Shown here: piece after piece, positions 36,310 to 46,347 of the stretch
Position numbering within the stretch: the first letter of the stretch is position 1
Layout of the letters: each line of letters opens with the position of its first letter
Source of the DNA: Mesorhizobium sp. BR1-1-16
GTDB lineage: Bacteria > Pseudomonadota > Alphaproteobacteria > Rhizobiales > Kaistiaceae
Assembly: GCF_020165495.1 (NCBI RefSeq)
Contig: NZ_JAIUIE010000006.1
Span: forward strand, 62,001-126,000
DNA length: 64,000 nt
Direction of reading: 5' to 3'
Position numbers and translations under genes: made by a program
The notes under the pieces: model-generated
What the model saw: only the letters and a program-made list of their open reading frames with translations
Databases searched by the model: none
What the model was told of the DNA's origin: nothing

Positions 36310-37173
36310 CTATGGGCGAAGCGCGAGTCCCGCGAAGTCGAACAGGCTGCGATCGACCAGATGCGAGGGATTGGCGTTGCCGAGCGCCTTCAGCATGATG
36401 TCCTTGCGCCCCGGCGACTTCTGCTCCCAGTCGGCCAGCATGGCCTTGATCTGGTTACGCTGCAGACCCTCCTGCGAACCGCAGAGATCGCAAGGAATGA
36501 TCGGAAACTGCATCAGCGCCGAAAAGCGCCCGATATCGTCCTCGGCGGCATAGGCAAGCGGCCGCAGCACGAACAGATCACCTTCCTCATTGACCAGCTT
36601 CGGCGGCATGGTTGCGAGCTTGCCGCCATGGAAGAGATTGAGGAAGAACGTTTCGAGGATGTCCTCACGGTGATGGCCAAGCACCACGGCCTGGCACCCT
36701 TCCTCGCGCGCGACACGGTAGAGATGGCCGCGCCGCAACCGCGAGCAGAGCGCGCAATAGGTTCGGCCCGCCGGCACCTTCGAGACCACAACCGAATAGG
36801 TGTCCTGCCGCTCGATGCGGTAGGGCACGCCGACACTTTCGAAGAAACGCGGCAGCACGTCGGCCGGGAAGCCCGGCTGTGCCTGATCGAGATTGCAGGC
36901 GAGCAGATCGACCGGCAGCAGGCCGCGCCATTTGAGATCGAGCAGCATCGCCAGCATGGCGTAGGAATCCTTGCCGCCCGAAAGGCAGACTAGCCAACGG
37001 TCGCCGGGACGAACCATTCCAAAATCATCGAGCGCCGCGCGTGTCTGGCGCACCAGCCGCTTGCGCAGCTTGGCGAAGGCGACCGATTTGGGCGCGTCGC
37101 GGAAAAGCGGATGCGCCCCGGCGACATCGTGTTCAGGCTCGTCGATGGTCGCGTCGTCGATCAGATCGGTCAT
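36310..37173 (-). CDS. ttcA: tRNA 2-thiocytidine(32) synthetase TtcA
   Basis: The 287-residue protein has the PP-loop [11 protein letters not shown] (65-70), Cys140-x-x-Cys143 in [11 protein letters not shown] and Cys228-x-x-Cys231 in PCDLCGSQ, which hold the 4Fe-4S cluster, and [16 protein letters not shown]. It adds sulfur to C32 of certain tRNAs with ATP. The start at 37173 (MTDLIDDA) has AGGAA upstream; the open frame continues for 190 codons antisense to the alcohol dehydrogenase and was not accepted. It is alone in its unit. Confidence 0.93.
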   Translation of the reverse strand: MTDLIDDATIDEPEHDVAGAHPLFRDAPKSVAFAKLRKRLVRQTRAALDDFGMVRPGDRWLVCLSGGKDSYAMLAMLLDLKWRGLLPVDLLACNLDQAQPGFPADVLPRFFESVGVPYRIERQDTYSVVVSKVPAGRTYCALCSRLRRGHLYRVAREEGCQAVVLGHHREDILETFFLNLFHGGKLATMPPKLVNEEGDLFVLRPLAYAAEDDIGRFSALMQFPIIPCDLCGSQEGLQRNQIKAMLADWEQKSPGRKDIMLKALGNANPSHLVDRSLFDFAGLALRP

Positions 37174-37377
37174 TGGAACGGATTCCTGCGAAGCGCGCGG
37201 GAGACCTCTTTGCCGCGAAGCCCCGGCGCATGCAAGGCGGTTGGCCTTCCCAGCGGCCGATCGGGCATGACGTCTTGTGCGCAATGCAGCAAATGGCCTA
37301 TCCTTGAGGCCTGCGCCGGCGCGTCCTGGCCGGCGTTCAGCCCCATCATCATCCCCCATACCGCCACGGAGCCACAG

Positions 37378-38430
37378 ATGTTCATCTGCACAGGCTATGC
37401 CGCGCAATCGGCCGACGCGCCCCTCGCACCCTACACATTCGAGCGCCGCGACCCCGGTCCGAGCGATATCGAAATCGAGATCCTTTACTGCGGCGTCTGC
37501 CATTCCGACCTCCACACGAACCGCAACGAATGGCACAACAGCGTCTATCCGACGATTACCGGCCATGAAGTCGTCGGCCGCGTCCGCCGGATCGGAAGCG
37601 CCGTGACCAAGTTCAAAGTGGGCGACCTCGCTGGCGTTGGCTGCCTGGTCGATTCCTGCCGCACTTGCGAGAACTGTGCAGTCGGACTGGAGCAGTATTG
37701 CATTCCAGGCGCGACCGGGACCTATAACAGCCCCGACAAGCACACCGGCAAGATGACCTATGGCGGCTACTCCAAGGCCATCGTCGTCGATGATTATTTC
37801 GCGCTGAAGATCCCGGAAAACCTCGATCTAGCCGCCGTGGCGCCGCTGCTCTGCGCCGGAATCACGACCTATTCGCCGCTGCGCCATTGGAAGGTCGGCC
37901 CGGGCCAGACCGTCGGCATCGTCGGTCTCGGCGGCCTCGGCCATATGGGCGTCAAATTCGCCCGCGCGTTCGGCGCCCATGTCGTCCTGTTCACGACATC
38001 CGAGAGCAAGCGCGCCGATGGCGAGCGGCTTGGCGCGCATGAAGTCGTCGTGACGCGCGAGCCTGACGCCTTGAAGCCGTGGGCCGGCAAGTTCGACTTC
38101 ATCCTCGACTGCGTCTCGGCCGATCACGACATCAACGCCTATCTGAACCTGCTCCGCCGCGACGGCACGCTCTGCCTCGTCGGCGCGCCTGAGAATCCGC
38201 AGCCGATCGCGGCCTTCAGCCTTTTGGGCGGACGGCACAGCTTCGCCGGATCCGGCATTGGCGGACTGCCCGAAACGCAGGAGATGCTCGATTTCTGCGC
38301 CGAGCACGGCATCACCTCCGATATCGAGATGATCGCAATCGACCAGATCAACACCGCCTATGAGCGGATGCTGAAAAGCGACGTGAAGTATCGCTTCGTC
38401 ATCGACATGGCGACCCTTCCGGCCGCCTGA
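37378..38430 (+). CDS. Zinc-dependent alcohol dehydrogenase, cinnamyl-alcohol type
   Basis: The 350-residue protein has the catalytic zinc ligands in [10 protein letters not shown] and TGHEVVG, the structural zinc cluster [17 protein letters not shown], and a Rossmann fold [17 protein letters not shown]. The [13 protein letters not shown] order matches the YahK/YjgB-like NADP group that reduces a broad range of aldehydes. GGAG precedes ATG. It is divergent from ttcA and convergent with an EamA transporter; a strong hairpin follows. The physiological substrate is unknown. Confidence 0.9.
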   Translation: MFICTGYAAQSADAPLAPYTFERRDPGPSDIEIEILYCGVCHSDLHTNRNEWHNSVYPTITGHEVVGRVRRIGSAVTKFKVGDLAGVGCLVDSCRTCENCAVGLEQYCIPGATGTYNSPDKHTGKMTYGGYSKAIVVDDYFALKIPENLDLAAVAPLLCAGITTYSPLRHWKVGPGQTVGIVGLGGLGHMGVKFARAFGAHVVLFTTSESKRADGERLGAHEVVVTREPDALKPWAGKFDFILDCVSADHDINAYLNLLRRDGTLCLVGAPENPQPIAAFSLLGGRHSFAGSGIGGLPETQEMLDFCAEHGITSDIEMIAIDQINTAYERMLKSDVKYRFVIDMATLPAA

Positions 38431-38444
38431 CCTGCCAGAACGAG

Positions 38445-38473
38445 CGGCCGGCGCGGACCTTTCGCGCCGGCCG
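38445..38473. terminator. Hairpin between convergent adh and EamA genes
   Basis: Eleven-base perfect arms CGGCCGGCGCG and CGCGCCGGCCG surround GACCTTT. The right arm abuts the stop codon of the EamA gene. There is no U-tract in either direction. Confidence 0.55.
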
Positions 38474-39373
38474 TCAGCGCGAGCGCATGAGATTGACGAT
38501 GAGCACGCCGCCGATCGCCATGAGACCGCCAACCAGCGAGAGCAGCGTCGGCACCTCGCCGAGCCAGACAAAGCCGATCAGCGTCGCGGTCGGCGCGATC
38601 AGGTAGAGGAAGTTGGACGCCCGACCGGCCGAGAACCGCTTCAGCGCGGTGGCCCAGGTCAGGTAGCCGACAACGGTCGGCAGGATCGCCAGATAGGCGA
38701 CCGAGAGAACGACGTCGGTCGGCGCATCGCCGAGTGCACGTATGGCGGCAGGCAGCGCCGGGGCGACCGGCAAGGCGCCGATGAACAGGATCCAGGCTGT
38801 CACGGTCAACGCCGGCATGCGACCGAGCAATGGCTTCTGCAGGATCGTCGAAACCGATGTGCAGATGGCGGAGCCGACGATCAGCAGCGCGCCGGGATCG
38901 AGCGCGAAGTGATCGCCCCGCCCGAAGGCGATCAGTCCGACACCAAGGAACGACACCACGGTGCCGACCCAGCCCCAGGCCCCGAAGCGCTCGCCCAGTA
39001 GCGGCGTCGCGATCAGCGCCACCAGAACCGGATTGATCTGCAGGATGAATGAGGCCGGCCCCGCCGGCACCGTGCGCTCGCCTGTATTGAGCAGCACGGC
39101 ATAGACGGCGATGAACAGCGGCCCGATCACCGCCAGCCGCAGCAGATCGCGCTTCGAAGGCAGTGGCGGGCGCGCGATCACGAGGTAAAGCACGGCAGGG
39201 ACCGCGGCGGCGCAATAACGGGCGGCGGCAAGTTGGACCGGCGTCAGATGATGCAGGCCGACCCGGATCGCGGCGAAGGCCGAGGCCCAGGTGACGATGG
39301 TGATGATCACCGCGCCATAAGCGATGAAGTCAGGCTGAGACGTTGCCGTCGCGGTCGAGGCCGATCGAGTCAT
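38474..39373 (-). CDS. EamA/DMT-family transporter
   Basis: The 299-residue protein has ten hydrophobic helices arranged as two EamA repeats: [25 protein letters not shown] opens the first in outline, and [18 protein letters not shown] opens the second, ending in [15 protein letters not shown]. Such proteins export small metabolites or amino acids across the inner membrane. ATG at 39373 has an AGGACCCTCC-type purine patch upstream; a Met 11 codons earlier is possible. The substrate is unknown. Confidence 0.83.
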   Translation of the reverse strand: MTRSASTATATSQPDFIAYGAVIITIVTWASAFAAIRVGLHHLTPVQLAAARYCAAAVPAVLYLVIARPPLPSKRDLLRLAVIGPLFIAVYAVLLNTGERTVPAGPASFILQINPVLVALIATPLLGERFGAWGWVGTVVSFLGVGLIAFGRGDHFALDPGALLIVGSAICTSVSTILQKPLLGRMPALTVTAWILFIGALPVAPALPAAIRALGDAPTDVVLSVAYLAILPTVVGYLTWATALKRFSAGRASNFLYLIAPTATLIGFVWLGEVPTLLSLVGGLMAIGGVLIVNLMRSR

Positions 39374-39440
39374 GCGGAGGGTCCTCGGCGATATGGAGCG
39401 CCTCAATAGCGCGTTCCGCCGAGGGGCAACACCCGAAATG

Positions 39441-39467
39441 AAAAAGGCCGCCCTCGCGAGCGGCCTT
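39441..39467 (-). terminator. Rho-independent terminator of rpsD
   Basis: Read on the minus strand, GGCCGC and GCGGCC arms extended by AA/TT pairing enclose TCGCGAGG and are followed by TTTTTC. It lies 29 bases beyond the rpsD stop codon. Confidence 0.82.
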
Positions 39468-39495
39468 CCAAAGTCTTTCGCAGAAAGCCGAAGGC

Positions 39496-40113
39496 TTAGC
39501 GCGAATAGAACTCGACGACGAGGTTTGGTTCCATGTGCACCGGATACGGCACATCGGCGAGGCCGGGAACGCGGGCGAACTTCGCGGTCATCTTGTTGTG
39601 GTCGACTTCGATGTAGTCAGGCACATCGCGCTCGGCGAGCTGCGTCGCCTCGATGACGATCGCGAGCTGCTTCGACGAATCCTTGACCTCGATGAGGTCG
39701 CCGACCTTGACGCTGTAGCTGGCGACCGTGACGCGGCGGCCATTAACCTTGATATGGCCGTGCGAAATGAACTGGCGCGAGGCGAACACGGTCGGCACGA
39801 ACTTGGCGCGGTAGACCACCGCGTCGAGACGGCTCTCGAGCAGGCCGATCAGGCTCTCCGACGAATCGCCCTTGCGGCGCGTCGCCTCGGCATAGATCTT
39901 CCGGAACTGCTTCTCGGAGACGTTGCCGTAATAGCCCTTCAGCTTCTGCTTGGCGCGCAGCTGCGTGCCATAGTCGGAAACCTTGCCCTTGCGGCGCTGG
40001 CCATGCTGGCCCGGGCCGTATTCGCGCTTGTTGACCGGGGACTTCGGACGGCCCCAGAGGTTTTCGCCAAGGCGACGGTCAATCTTGTGTTTGGACGAAG
40101 CACGCTTCGACAT
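39496..40113 (-). CDS. rpsD: 30S ribosomal protein S4
   Basis: The 205-residue protein starts [21 protein letters not shown], the standard alphaproteobacterial S4 start; a Met four codons upstream is less likely. It contains [18 protein letters not shown], the S4 RNA-binding domain [13 protein letters not shown] and [19 protein letters not shown], and ends FYSR. It binds 16S rRNA early in small-subunit assembly. It is transcribed alone here, away from the main ribosomal operons. Confidence 0.97.
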   Translation of the reverse strand: MSKRASSKHKIDRRLGENLWGRPKSPVNKREYGPGQHGQRRKGKVSDYGTQLRAKQKLKGYYGNVSEKQFRKIYAEATRRKGDSSESLIGLLESRLDAVVYRAKFVPTVFASRQFISHGHIKVNGRRVTVASYSVKVGDLIEVKDSSKQLAIVIEATQLAERDVPDYIEVDHNKMTAKFARVPGLADVPYPVHMEPNLVVEFYSR

Positions 40114-40226
40114 CGCATATCCCATGCATCAAGAGTTCAGGGACACGCGCCCTCCTCTGCCCGCTTGTGGCGGACCGACAGGACAAGGCGATGGACTGCC
40201 TTCTCCGCGGGTGCGTGAAAATGAGA

Positions 40227-40247
40227 CGCGGGCCCGAAGGACCCGCG
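40227..40247 (-). terminator. Terminator downstream of the lytic transglycosylase gene
   Basis: On the minus strand a GC-rich stem CGCGGG/CCCGCG with extra pairing around TTCG is followed by TCTCATTTTC. It sits between the transglycosylase stop and the rpsD promoter region. Confidence 0.6.
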
Positions 40248-40313
40248 AATGAGGGGGTCTTTAACGAAGAAGGACCACCCTGTCAAATCCGGCCGGGGCC
40301 GGAAGACCGCTCG

Positions 40314-41522
40314 CTACTCGGAAACGACTGGCCGGGCGCGCGGCATCGGAACCGCATCATGGCGGGCGGCAACGCGCACCGGCGCAGCGGCCGCTTCGTT
40401 GCCGCGGAGAGCCGTGGACGCGATGACGACAGGCGCCGCCTCAGCGGCGGCAACGGGCGCCGGATTGGCCGCAGCCTTGGCGGCAGCAAGCTCGGCGCCC
40501 TTCTTGGCGGCGGCCGCGAGCAGCGCAATCTCAAGCTTCGATTTCGGCGGCTCGACAGCGTCGGCAGGCACGGACGCGGCAGCCGTGACCGGCTTCGGAC
40601 GCGGCATCGGCACGGCGCCATCGGCCTTGGCAGTGACCTCAGGCTGATCGGCCGCAGGCGAATCGGGCACGAGGCCCGGAGCGACGATCGGGGTCGGCGA
40701 CAGCGGTTTGGCCAGCGGCTGCGACTTGGCGAAAGGCAGCACCGAGGCATAGACGACGGTCGGATGGGCGACAGCGGGCCCGACGACAGCCGGCGCCGCA
40801 ACCGGGACTGGCGCGGTCATTGGCGTCGGCACGGCCTCGGCCACCACTGTCTCGACAACCGGCTTCTCGCGCGGAATTGGCGCCGCGACGGCTTCGGCAA
40901 TCGCCGCAGAAGCCGAAGTCGCCGGACCAGGCACCGCCTCGCCACTCCAGAGCGCGCCGGTGCCGTCCTGAGCGTCAGCCATTGCGAGCAGCGTCGGCGC
41001 CTCGCCGACTGGCCTGAAGTCGCGGACCAGGATCATCTCGTCCAGCACGCGCTTCCGCTTGGCTTCGTAGTAGTAGCCCTTGCGATAGAGCATGTGGCCG
41101 CGAGACATGTTGCCGTCGGCAGCCTTCAACGCATTGGCGAGATAGGCGATGCCGAAGGCGAGATTGGTTTCGGCGTCCAGCAGCCCCTTGGCCGAGCCGC
41201 GATAGCCCATGCCCTGCGCGGTGTCGTAACGGATCTGCATCAGCCCCCAATAAGGGCCGTTGCGGGCGAGCGGGCGATATTCGCTCTCCGACCGGACGAC
41301 TTCGCGAGCGAGCGAAACAGGGACATTGTATTTCTTGGAGTAGAAGACGATCAGCCGATCGATCTGCGCCTTCTGGCTCTCGTCGGGATAAGGGGCCGAC
41401 GAACGGTTGAGCGCAGCAGCGCCAACGGTCAGCGAGGCCAGCGCCGCGGTTACAACCACGAGACGCCGAACAATACGCCCGGCGACCTCTTTTCCAGAGG
41501 CTTTTTCGTTCACAGACGGCAT
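40314..41522 (-). CDS. Lytic transglycosylase (SLT domain) with long Ala/Pro-rich tail
   Basis: The 402-residue protein has an N-terminal membrane anchor or signal (residues 21-38) and an SLT domain at about 45-165. The catalytic Glu79 lies in VRSESEYRP, followed by [18 protein letters not shown] and [14 protein letters not shown]. It cleaves peptidoglycan glycan strands in the periplasm. The last 240 residues are low-complexity Ala/Pro/Val with three copies of a P-[MI]-P-R-x-[KR]-P-V motif at 215-222, 305-312 and 392-399. The tail may reach through the periplasm or bind another envelope part. Confidence 0.86.
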   Translation of the reverse strand: MPSVNEKASGKEVAGRIVRRLVVVTAALASLTVGAAALNRSSAPYPDESQKAQIDRLIVFYSKKYNVPVSLAREVVRSESEYRPLARNGPYWGLMQIRYDTAQGMGYRGSAKGLLDAETNLAFGIAYLANALKAADGNMSRGHMLYRKGYYYEAKRKRVLDEMILVRDFRPVGEAPTLLAMADAQDGTGALWSGEAVPGPATSASAAIAEAVAAPIPREKPVVETVVAEAVPTPMTAPVPVAAPAVVGPAVAHPTVVYASVLPFAKSQPLAKPLSPTPIVAPGLVPDSPAADQPEVTAKADGAVPMPRPKPVTAAASVPADAVEPPKSKLEIALLAAAAKKGAELAAAKAAANPAPVAAAEAAPVVIASTALRGNEAAAAPVRVAARHDAVPMPRARPVVSE

Positions 41523-41722
41523 CGGATCGAATGGATCTCCGGTGTCGGGATGGCCCTTCGGCTCGCGACATATTACCGGATAATTACCGTCTGCGAAGTC
41601 CCTTGGAAAAACCTTCTCATGCGGCAGCTCTGCACTCTTGTAAAATCAAGGTGTTGCCCCCTGCCGATCCGGCCCTCGGGACACCATATCGGGTATTCTC
41701 ATCCTCCTCTTGGAGCATTCCG

Positions 41723-42757
41723 ATGCCGAAACTCGGCCAGACGCCGCTCTCCATTCTCGACCTCGCGCCGATCCGGGCCGGCGGAACGCCGTCGGACGCC
41801 TTCGCCAATATGGTGGACCTCGCCCGCCACGCCGAACGGCTCGGCTACAACCGTTTCTGGCTCGCCGAGCATCACAACATGCCGGGCATCGCCTCCTCGG
41901 CAACCTCGGTGCTGATCGGCCATGTCGCCGGCGCGACGAGCCGCATCCGTGTCGGCTCCGGCGGCGTCATGCTGCCGAACCACGCGCCGATCGTCATCGC
42001 CGAGCAGTTTGGCACGCTCGAAGCGCTCTATCCTGGCCGCGTCGATCTCGGCCTCGGCCGCGCGCCGGGGACCGACGTGTTGACGACGCGGGCTCTGCGT
42101 CGCGATCTCGTCGACGATGACAATGCCTTCCCCCAGAATGTGCAAGAGCTGCTGGCGCTGCTCGCGCCGGCGGGCGAGAACCAGAAGGTGCGCGCCGTCC
42201 CCGGTTCCGGCTCCAATGTCCCGGTCTGGCTGCTCGGCTCCTCGACCTTCAGCGCGCAGCTCTCCGCCCTGCTCGGATTGCCCTTCGCCTTCGCCAGCCA
42301 TTTCGCGCCGCAGCGGCTTCTTGAAGCGATCGAGGTGCACCGTCACTATTTCCGCCCGTCCGAATATCTCGACAAACCCTACATCATGGTCGGCCTGCCC
42401 GTGATCGCGGCCGAGACCGACGAAAAGGCGCAGTATCTGGCGACGACGCAGTTCCAGCGCCTCGTCAATCTCGTGCGTGGCAAGCCGACGGTCCTGCTGC
42501 CGCCGGTCGAGAGCATGGAGGGGCTGTGGGACGAGCGCGAGGAAGCCTATGTCGCTTCGCATCTGGGCGTCGCCGCAATCGGCGGACCGGCGACCGTGCG
42601 CGCAAAACTCGAATCCATGCTTGAGCAAACCGGTGCCGACGAGCTCATCATCACGTCGGATTTCTATGACCACGCCGACCGCATCCGCTCCTTTAAAATC
42701 GTTGCCGATGCGCGCAAGGCTTCGGCCGCCGGGGAGCAGCTTCTCGCGACCGGATGA
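41723..42757 (+). CDS. LLM-class flavin-dependent oxidoreductase
   Basis: The 344-residue luciferase-like monooxygenase has [38 protein letters not shown], the [20 protein letters not shown] segment and [13 protein letters not shown]. This matches the MsnO8/YhbW type of reduced-flavin oxygenase. The reaction needs FMNH2 from a separate reductase; the substrate is unknown. GGAG precedes ATG at 41723. A perfect palindrome follows, before the glycosyltransferase cluster. Confidence 0.88.
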   Translation: MPKLGQTPLSILDLAPIRAGGTPSDAFANMVDLARHAERLGYNRFWLAEHHNMPGIASSATSVLIGHVAGATSRIRVGSGGVMLPNHAPIVIAEQFGTLEALYPGRVDLGLGRAPGTDVLTTRALRRDLVDDDNAFPQNVQELLALLAPAGENQKVRAVPGSGSNVPVWLLGSSTFSAQLSALLGLPFAFASHFAPQRLLEAIEVHRHYFRPSEYLDKPYIMVGLPVIAAETDEKAQYLATTQFQRLVNLVRGKPTVLLPPVESMEGLWDEREEAYVASHLGVAAIGGPATVRAKLESMLEQTGADELIITSDFYDHADRIRSFKIVADARKASAAGEQLLATG

Positions 42758-42793
42758 CATTCGGAGCGATCCTGTTAGGTTGCGGCCGGTTCG

Positions 42794-42817
42794 GCCAGGC
42801 TCCGCGCGGAGCCTGGC
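42794..42817. repeat. Perfect 24-bp palindrome upstream of the envelope-sugar cluster
   Basis: The 12-base arms GCCAGGCTCCGC and GCGGAGCCTGGC are directly adjacent with no spacer. It lies between the LLM oxidoreductase stop and the start of the GT2 gene, 28 bases before that start. No U-tract follows. It may be a terminator-like RNA hairpin or an operator for the downstream cluster. Confidence 0.6.
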
Positions 42818-42844
42818 TGGTCATGCCGTGCCGGGGAACGCAGA

Positions 42845-43816
42845 ATGGCTGAGCGGATCACGATCGTCGTTCCGGTCTACAACGAGGCAGAGGGCCTGCC
42901 GCTCTTCGTCGGCCGCCTGACGCCCGTCCTCGAGAGCCTCGGCGTCGACTGGACCGTCCTGTTCGTCAATGACGGTTCGGCCGACGCGACGCTGCTGCGC
43001 CTTCGCGATCTCCATGACAGCGACCCGCGCTTCACGGCGATTTCGCTCAGCCGCAATTTCGGCAAGGAAACGGCGATTGCGGCCGGCCTCCATTATGCCG
43101 ATGGCGATGCGGTCATCCTGATGGATGGCGACGCCCAGCATCCCCCCGAGATGCTGCCGGCCTTTCTCGAGCGCTGGCGCGCCGGCTTCAAGGTCGTGCT
43201 CGGTTCGCGCGAAGGCATGGCCGAGGAAGGCGCCCTGCGGCGGCTCTATTCGCGCAGCTTCCATGCGCTTTTCCGCCTCATCGCCGCCCCGCGTCTGCCT
43301 CGCGGCGCGGTCGATTTCCTGCTGCTCGATCGCAAGGCCGTCGACGCGATGAACCGCCTCGGCGAGCGCACGCGCTTCTCCAAGGGGCTCTATGCCTGGA
43401 TCGGCTTCGAGCACACGACGATCCCGTTTGCAGTCGGCGGGCGCGTCGCCGGTCAGTCGAGCTGGAACTTCACGCGCCTCCTCGGCTTCGCCGTCGACGG
43501 GCTCGTGTCGTTTTCCACCATCCCGCTCAAGGTCTGGTCTTATCTCGGCCTCGTCGTCTCGGCCTGCGCCATGGTCTATGCGCTGGTCTTCCTGATCATG
43601 ACGCTCGTCTCGGGCACCGACCAGCCCGGCTTCCCCTCCCTGATCGTGTCGATCATGTTCTTCTCCGGCGTGCAGCTCATCTCGCTCGGCGTGCTCGGCG
43701 AATATGTCGCGCGCATCTATGAGGAAGTGAAACGGCGGCCGCTCTTCCTCGTCGGTGAGGAAATCGGCGTCACCGAACGCGATCATGGTCGCCGCGCGGG
43801 CGACCGGGCGTCATGA
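42845..43816 (+). CDS. Family 2 glycosyltransferase, polyprenyl-phosphate sugar type (GtrB/ArnC-like)
   Basis: The 323-residue protein has a GT-A domain: ITIVVPVYNEAEGLP, FVNDGSADAT, ISLSRNFGKETAIAAGL and ILMDGDAQHPPEMLP with the DxD-like metal site. Two C-terminal membrane helices follow (VWSYLGLVVSACAMVYAL, and the LIVSIMFFSGVQLISLGVLG region) and then EYVARIYEEVKRRP. This fits enzymes that attach a sugar to undecaprenyl phosphate at the cytoplasmic face. It overlaps the next gene by four bases and works plausibly with the GtrA protein two genes on. Confidence 0.9.
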   Translation: MAERITIVVPVYNEAEGLPLFVGRLTPVLESLGVDWTVLFVNDGSADATLLRLRDLHDSDPRFTAISLSRNFGKETAIAAGLHYADGDAVILMDGDAQHPPEMLPAFLERWRAGFKVVLGSREGMAEEGALRRLYSRSFHALFRLIAAPRLPRGAVDFLLLDRKAVDAMNRLGERTRFSKGLYAWIGFEHTTIPFAVGGRVAGQSSWNFTRLLGFAVDGLVSFSTIPLKVWSYLGLVVSACAMVYALVFLIMTLVSGTDQPGFPSLIVSIMFFSGVQLISLGVLGEYVARIYEEVKRRPLFLVGEEIGVTERDHGRRAGDRAS

Positions 43817-44664
43817 CCGGCGCGCGGCGCATCGTCCTGTCGGCGGATGACTATGGAATTTCGGAAGGCGTTTCGCGCGGCATCATCGAGCTCATCGTCG
43901 CCGGCCATCTTTCGGCGACCGCCGCGATGACCAACTGGCCGGAATGGCCCGCGCTGGCGCCGGCGCTGATCGCCCGCCGCGAGCGGATCGCGATCGGGCT
44001 GCATCTGAACCTCACCGCCGGCTGCCCGCTCGGCGCGATGCCGATCCTCGCTCCGACAGGCCGTTTGCCCGGCATCGCGCCGTTCCTGCATGGCCAGGTG
44101 GATGCGGCCGCCGATGAGATCGCGACCGAGATCGCCCGCCAGCTCGACAGCTTCGAGGACGCGGCCGGCATGGCGCCCGATTTCGTCGATGGCCATCATC
44201 ATGTGCACATCTTCCCGGTCGTGCGGCGGGCTCTGATCGCGGCGCTCGTGACCCGCTATCCGAATCGAAAGCCCCTCGTCCGCAATCCCGGCGACCATCC
44301 GGCACGGATTCTCCTGCGGCGCGCCTTCCTGGTGAAGGCTGCCGGCGTCGCTTTCCACGCGCGCGGGCTCGCGACCGATCTCGCGCGTGCCGGCTTGCCG
44401 TCCAATGACGGCTTCTCGGGCTTTTCCGCCTTCGATCGGGCGACGGCCTATGACCGCGAACTCGACATCGCACGCCGCGCAAAGGGGCCGCGGCATCTCG
44501 CCATGTGCCATCCCGGCCATGTCGATGCGACGCTGCAGGCGCGCGACGATCTCACGGACCGACGGGAGGATGAACTGGCGACGCTTCTCGATCGGCGCGA
44601 TATCGGCGCCTGGCTGTGGCTGTGCCGCCGCGACGCGGACGGCCGCGTGCTGTGGTGGCAATGA
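43813..44664 (+). CDS. ChbG/HpnK (YdjC)-family carbohydrate deacetylase
   Basis: The 283-residue protein begins with the metal site LSADDYGISEGVSRGI, followed by IGLHLNLTAGCP, DGHHHVHIFPVVRRAL and a late CHPGHVD. YdjC-fold enzymes remove acetyl groups from mono- or oligosaccharides, and HpnK acts on hopanoid glycolipids. The four-base overlaps with the GT2 and GtrA genes suggest it acts on the same lipid-linked sugar. A role in envelope glycolipid editing is inferred. Confidence 0.87.
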   Translation: MTGARRIVLSADDYGISEGVSRGIIELIVAGHLSATAAMTNWPEWPALAPALIARRERIAIGLHLNLTAGCPLGAMPILAPTGRLPGIAPFLHGQVDAAADEIATEIARQLDSFEDAAGMAPDFVDGHHHVHIFPVVRRALIAALVTRYPNRKPLVRNPGDHPARILLRRAFLVKAAGVAFHARGLATDLARAGLPSNDGFSGFSAFDRATAYDRELDIARRAKGPRHLAMCHPGHVDATLQARDDLTDRREDELATLLDRRDIGAWLWLCRRDADGRVLWWQ

Positions 44665-45104
44665 TGATCCGCCGCGCCCTCGCCGATCCCCGGATCCGGC
44701 ATCTCGTTCATTTCGCCATCGCCGGTTTCACCGCCTTCGCGGTCGATGCCGCGATGCTGCAGCTGCTGCTGCATTTTGGGCTCGGCCCGCTGGTCGCGCG
44801 GCCTTTCGCGATCCTGACGGCAATGATCGTCGGCTGGCTGATCAACCGCACCTGGACGTTCCCGATGCCGGGGCGCCCGCATCTTCGCGAATTTGCCCGC
44901 TACGCCGCCGTCGCCTCGATCTCGTCCGTGATCAATTACGGCATCTATGCCGCGATCATCCTCGCACGGCCGCAGACGCTGCCCTTCTTGGCGCTGGTGA
45001 TCGCGACGGCGATCTCCACAGTCGCATCTTATTCAGGCTATCGCTTCTTCACCTTCAGGCATCGGCCGAAGGCTCACCCGGCCGCACCGTCAGACAGTCC
45101 CTGA
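44661..45104 (+). CDS. GtrA-family membrane protein
   Basis: The 147-residue protein has four hydrophobic helices: HLVHFAIAGFTAFAVDAAML, FAILTAMIVGWLINRTWTF, AAVASISSVINYGIYAAI and a last helix ending TVASYSGYRFFTF. NRTWTF and FFTF are the GtrA hallmarks. GtrA proteins are proposed flippases for polyprenyl-phosphate sugars. The start at 44661 overlaps the deacetylase stop as ATGA. Its last 50 bases overlap the 3' end of the convergent GT87 gene. Confidence 0.87.
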   Translation: MMIRRALADPRIRHLVHFAIAGFTAFAVDAAMLQLLLHFGLGPLVARPFAILTAMIVGWLINRTWTFPMPGRPHLREFARYAAVASISSVINYGIYAAIILARPQTLPFLALVIATAISTVASYSGYRFFTFRHRPKAHPAAPSDSP

Positions 45105-46266
45105 CAAGGAACGGCAGATAGATGAGGCAGAGCAGCGGATCCCACCACAGATCGGTGGCCCGCAGCATCGCTGTACCGAGGCCGCCGGCTGCCAGCGCGA
45201 CAGCGAGCACGATGAAGAGGACCGGCACCTTGCGCTCGCCATCGACATGCCAGGCGATCACCGAGCCGATCGCCAGCGTCGAGGACAGCATCAGATAGGT
45301 CTGCGCCTCGGTGCGCGGGCTCATCAGCATCAGGTAGACGACCGAGAGCGCATAGAGATTGATCATGCCGCGCACGCGCCCGTTGCGGCGAAGCGCGACG
45401 AAGCCGAGCGCCAGCGTCAGGATCGCCGTGATGAGGCGGGCGACGGTCAGCAGGCTTTCCGGCGCGACGATGCCGAACCGCCCCATGAGCCCCGTAATAT
45501 CCGACCAGCGCCCGGCTTCGGGCGCGCCCGACATCAGCACCTTGTGGATGCCGATCCCATAGAGCTCCAGCGCGCGGGCGGGATTGACGTTTACCAGCGG
45601 CAAGGCCAGCAGCACCACGAGCGCCACGATCAGCTTGGGGATGATCTTCGGCTGCAGGGCCGCGACAAGCAGGATGTAGACGATCGCCAGCGGCTTCAGC
45701 GCGAAGGCGAGGCCAAGCAGGATCGCACCGCTCCACCAGCGCCGCTCGATCACATGAACGGTCGCGAGCAGCATCAGCCCGTAGAGAATGTTGGTCGCCT
45801 GACCGTTGCGGAGCGAATTCGCGGCACCCGGCAACGCGATCAGGAGCGCGGTACCGACAATCAGCCAGCGCGTGCGCGCATCGAAGCGCGTCAGCACGAC
45901 ACGAAACACCTCGGCGATCGCATAAGCCAGCAACGCCGCCGAGACCGCACGCCAGGCGATGTCGCCAAACTGCGCGCCGAGTAGCGCAAACGGCGTGTAG
46001 AGGACGGCGAAGCTCGGCAGATAGATGAAGCCAGCCGTCCCCGCACCGAAGATGTCCTGACCAGCCCACCAGCCGAGCGAGCCGACGCGGTAGATCGGCA
46101 CGACGCTGCGCGCCTCGGGATTGAGATAGACCAAAACGAAGATGACGAGGTTGAACAGCGCATAGAGCGCGAGGCCCACGCCGCCGATCGTCAGAATCCA
46201 GCGCGCCGGGGGCTCAGCCGATGCCAAGGTTTGCCGCGAACCGGCGGCCGTCACAGTGCTGGTCAT
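45055..46266 (-). CDS. GT87/DUF2029 integral membrane glycosyltransferase
   Basis: The 403-residue protein has about ten membrane helices with the first periplasmic loop typical of GT-C enzymes, and GIIY-like FIYLPSFAVLYTPFALLG after it. NGQATNILYGLMLLATV and the LGLAFALKPLAIVYILL segments are characteristic of DUF2029 proteins. Such enzymes use polyprenyl-phosphate sugars on the outer side of the inner membrane. It converges on and overlaps gtrA-type gene end by 50 bases, so both genes must share that DNA. The acceptor is unknown; a glycolipid is plausible. Confidence 0.82.
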   Translation of the reverse strand: MTSTVTAAGSRQTLASAEPPARWILTIGGVGLALYALFNLVIFVLVYLNPEARSVVPIYRVGSLGWWAGQDIFGAGTAGFIYLPSFAVLYTPFALLGAQFGDIAWRAVSAALLAYAIAEVFRVVLTRFDARTRWLIVGTALLIALPGAANSLRNGQATNILYGLMLLATVHVIERRWWSGAILLGLAFALKPLAIVYILLVAALQPKIIPKLIVALVVLLALPLVNVNPARALELYGIGIHKVLMSGAPEAGRWSDITGLMGRFGIVAPESLLTVARLITAILTLALGFVALRRNGRVRGMINLYALSVVYLMLMSPRTEAQTYLMLSSTLAIGSVIAWHVDGERKVPVLFIVLAVALAAGGLGTAMLRATDLWWDPLLCLIYLPFLVRDCLTVRPGEPSADA

Positions 46267-46347
46267 GGAGTGTTTCCGCCGCGATCAGGGGCCGGCAAAA
46301 TAGGCTGCGCACCGGGGCCCCACAAGGGCGCCGAACGGCCGACGGTG

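Noticed and set aside
37174-37743. N-terminal extension of ttcA
   Set aside because: The added 190 codons are antisense to the alcohol dehydrogenase and lack family similarity; the start at 37173 has a ribosome site.
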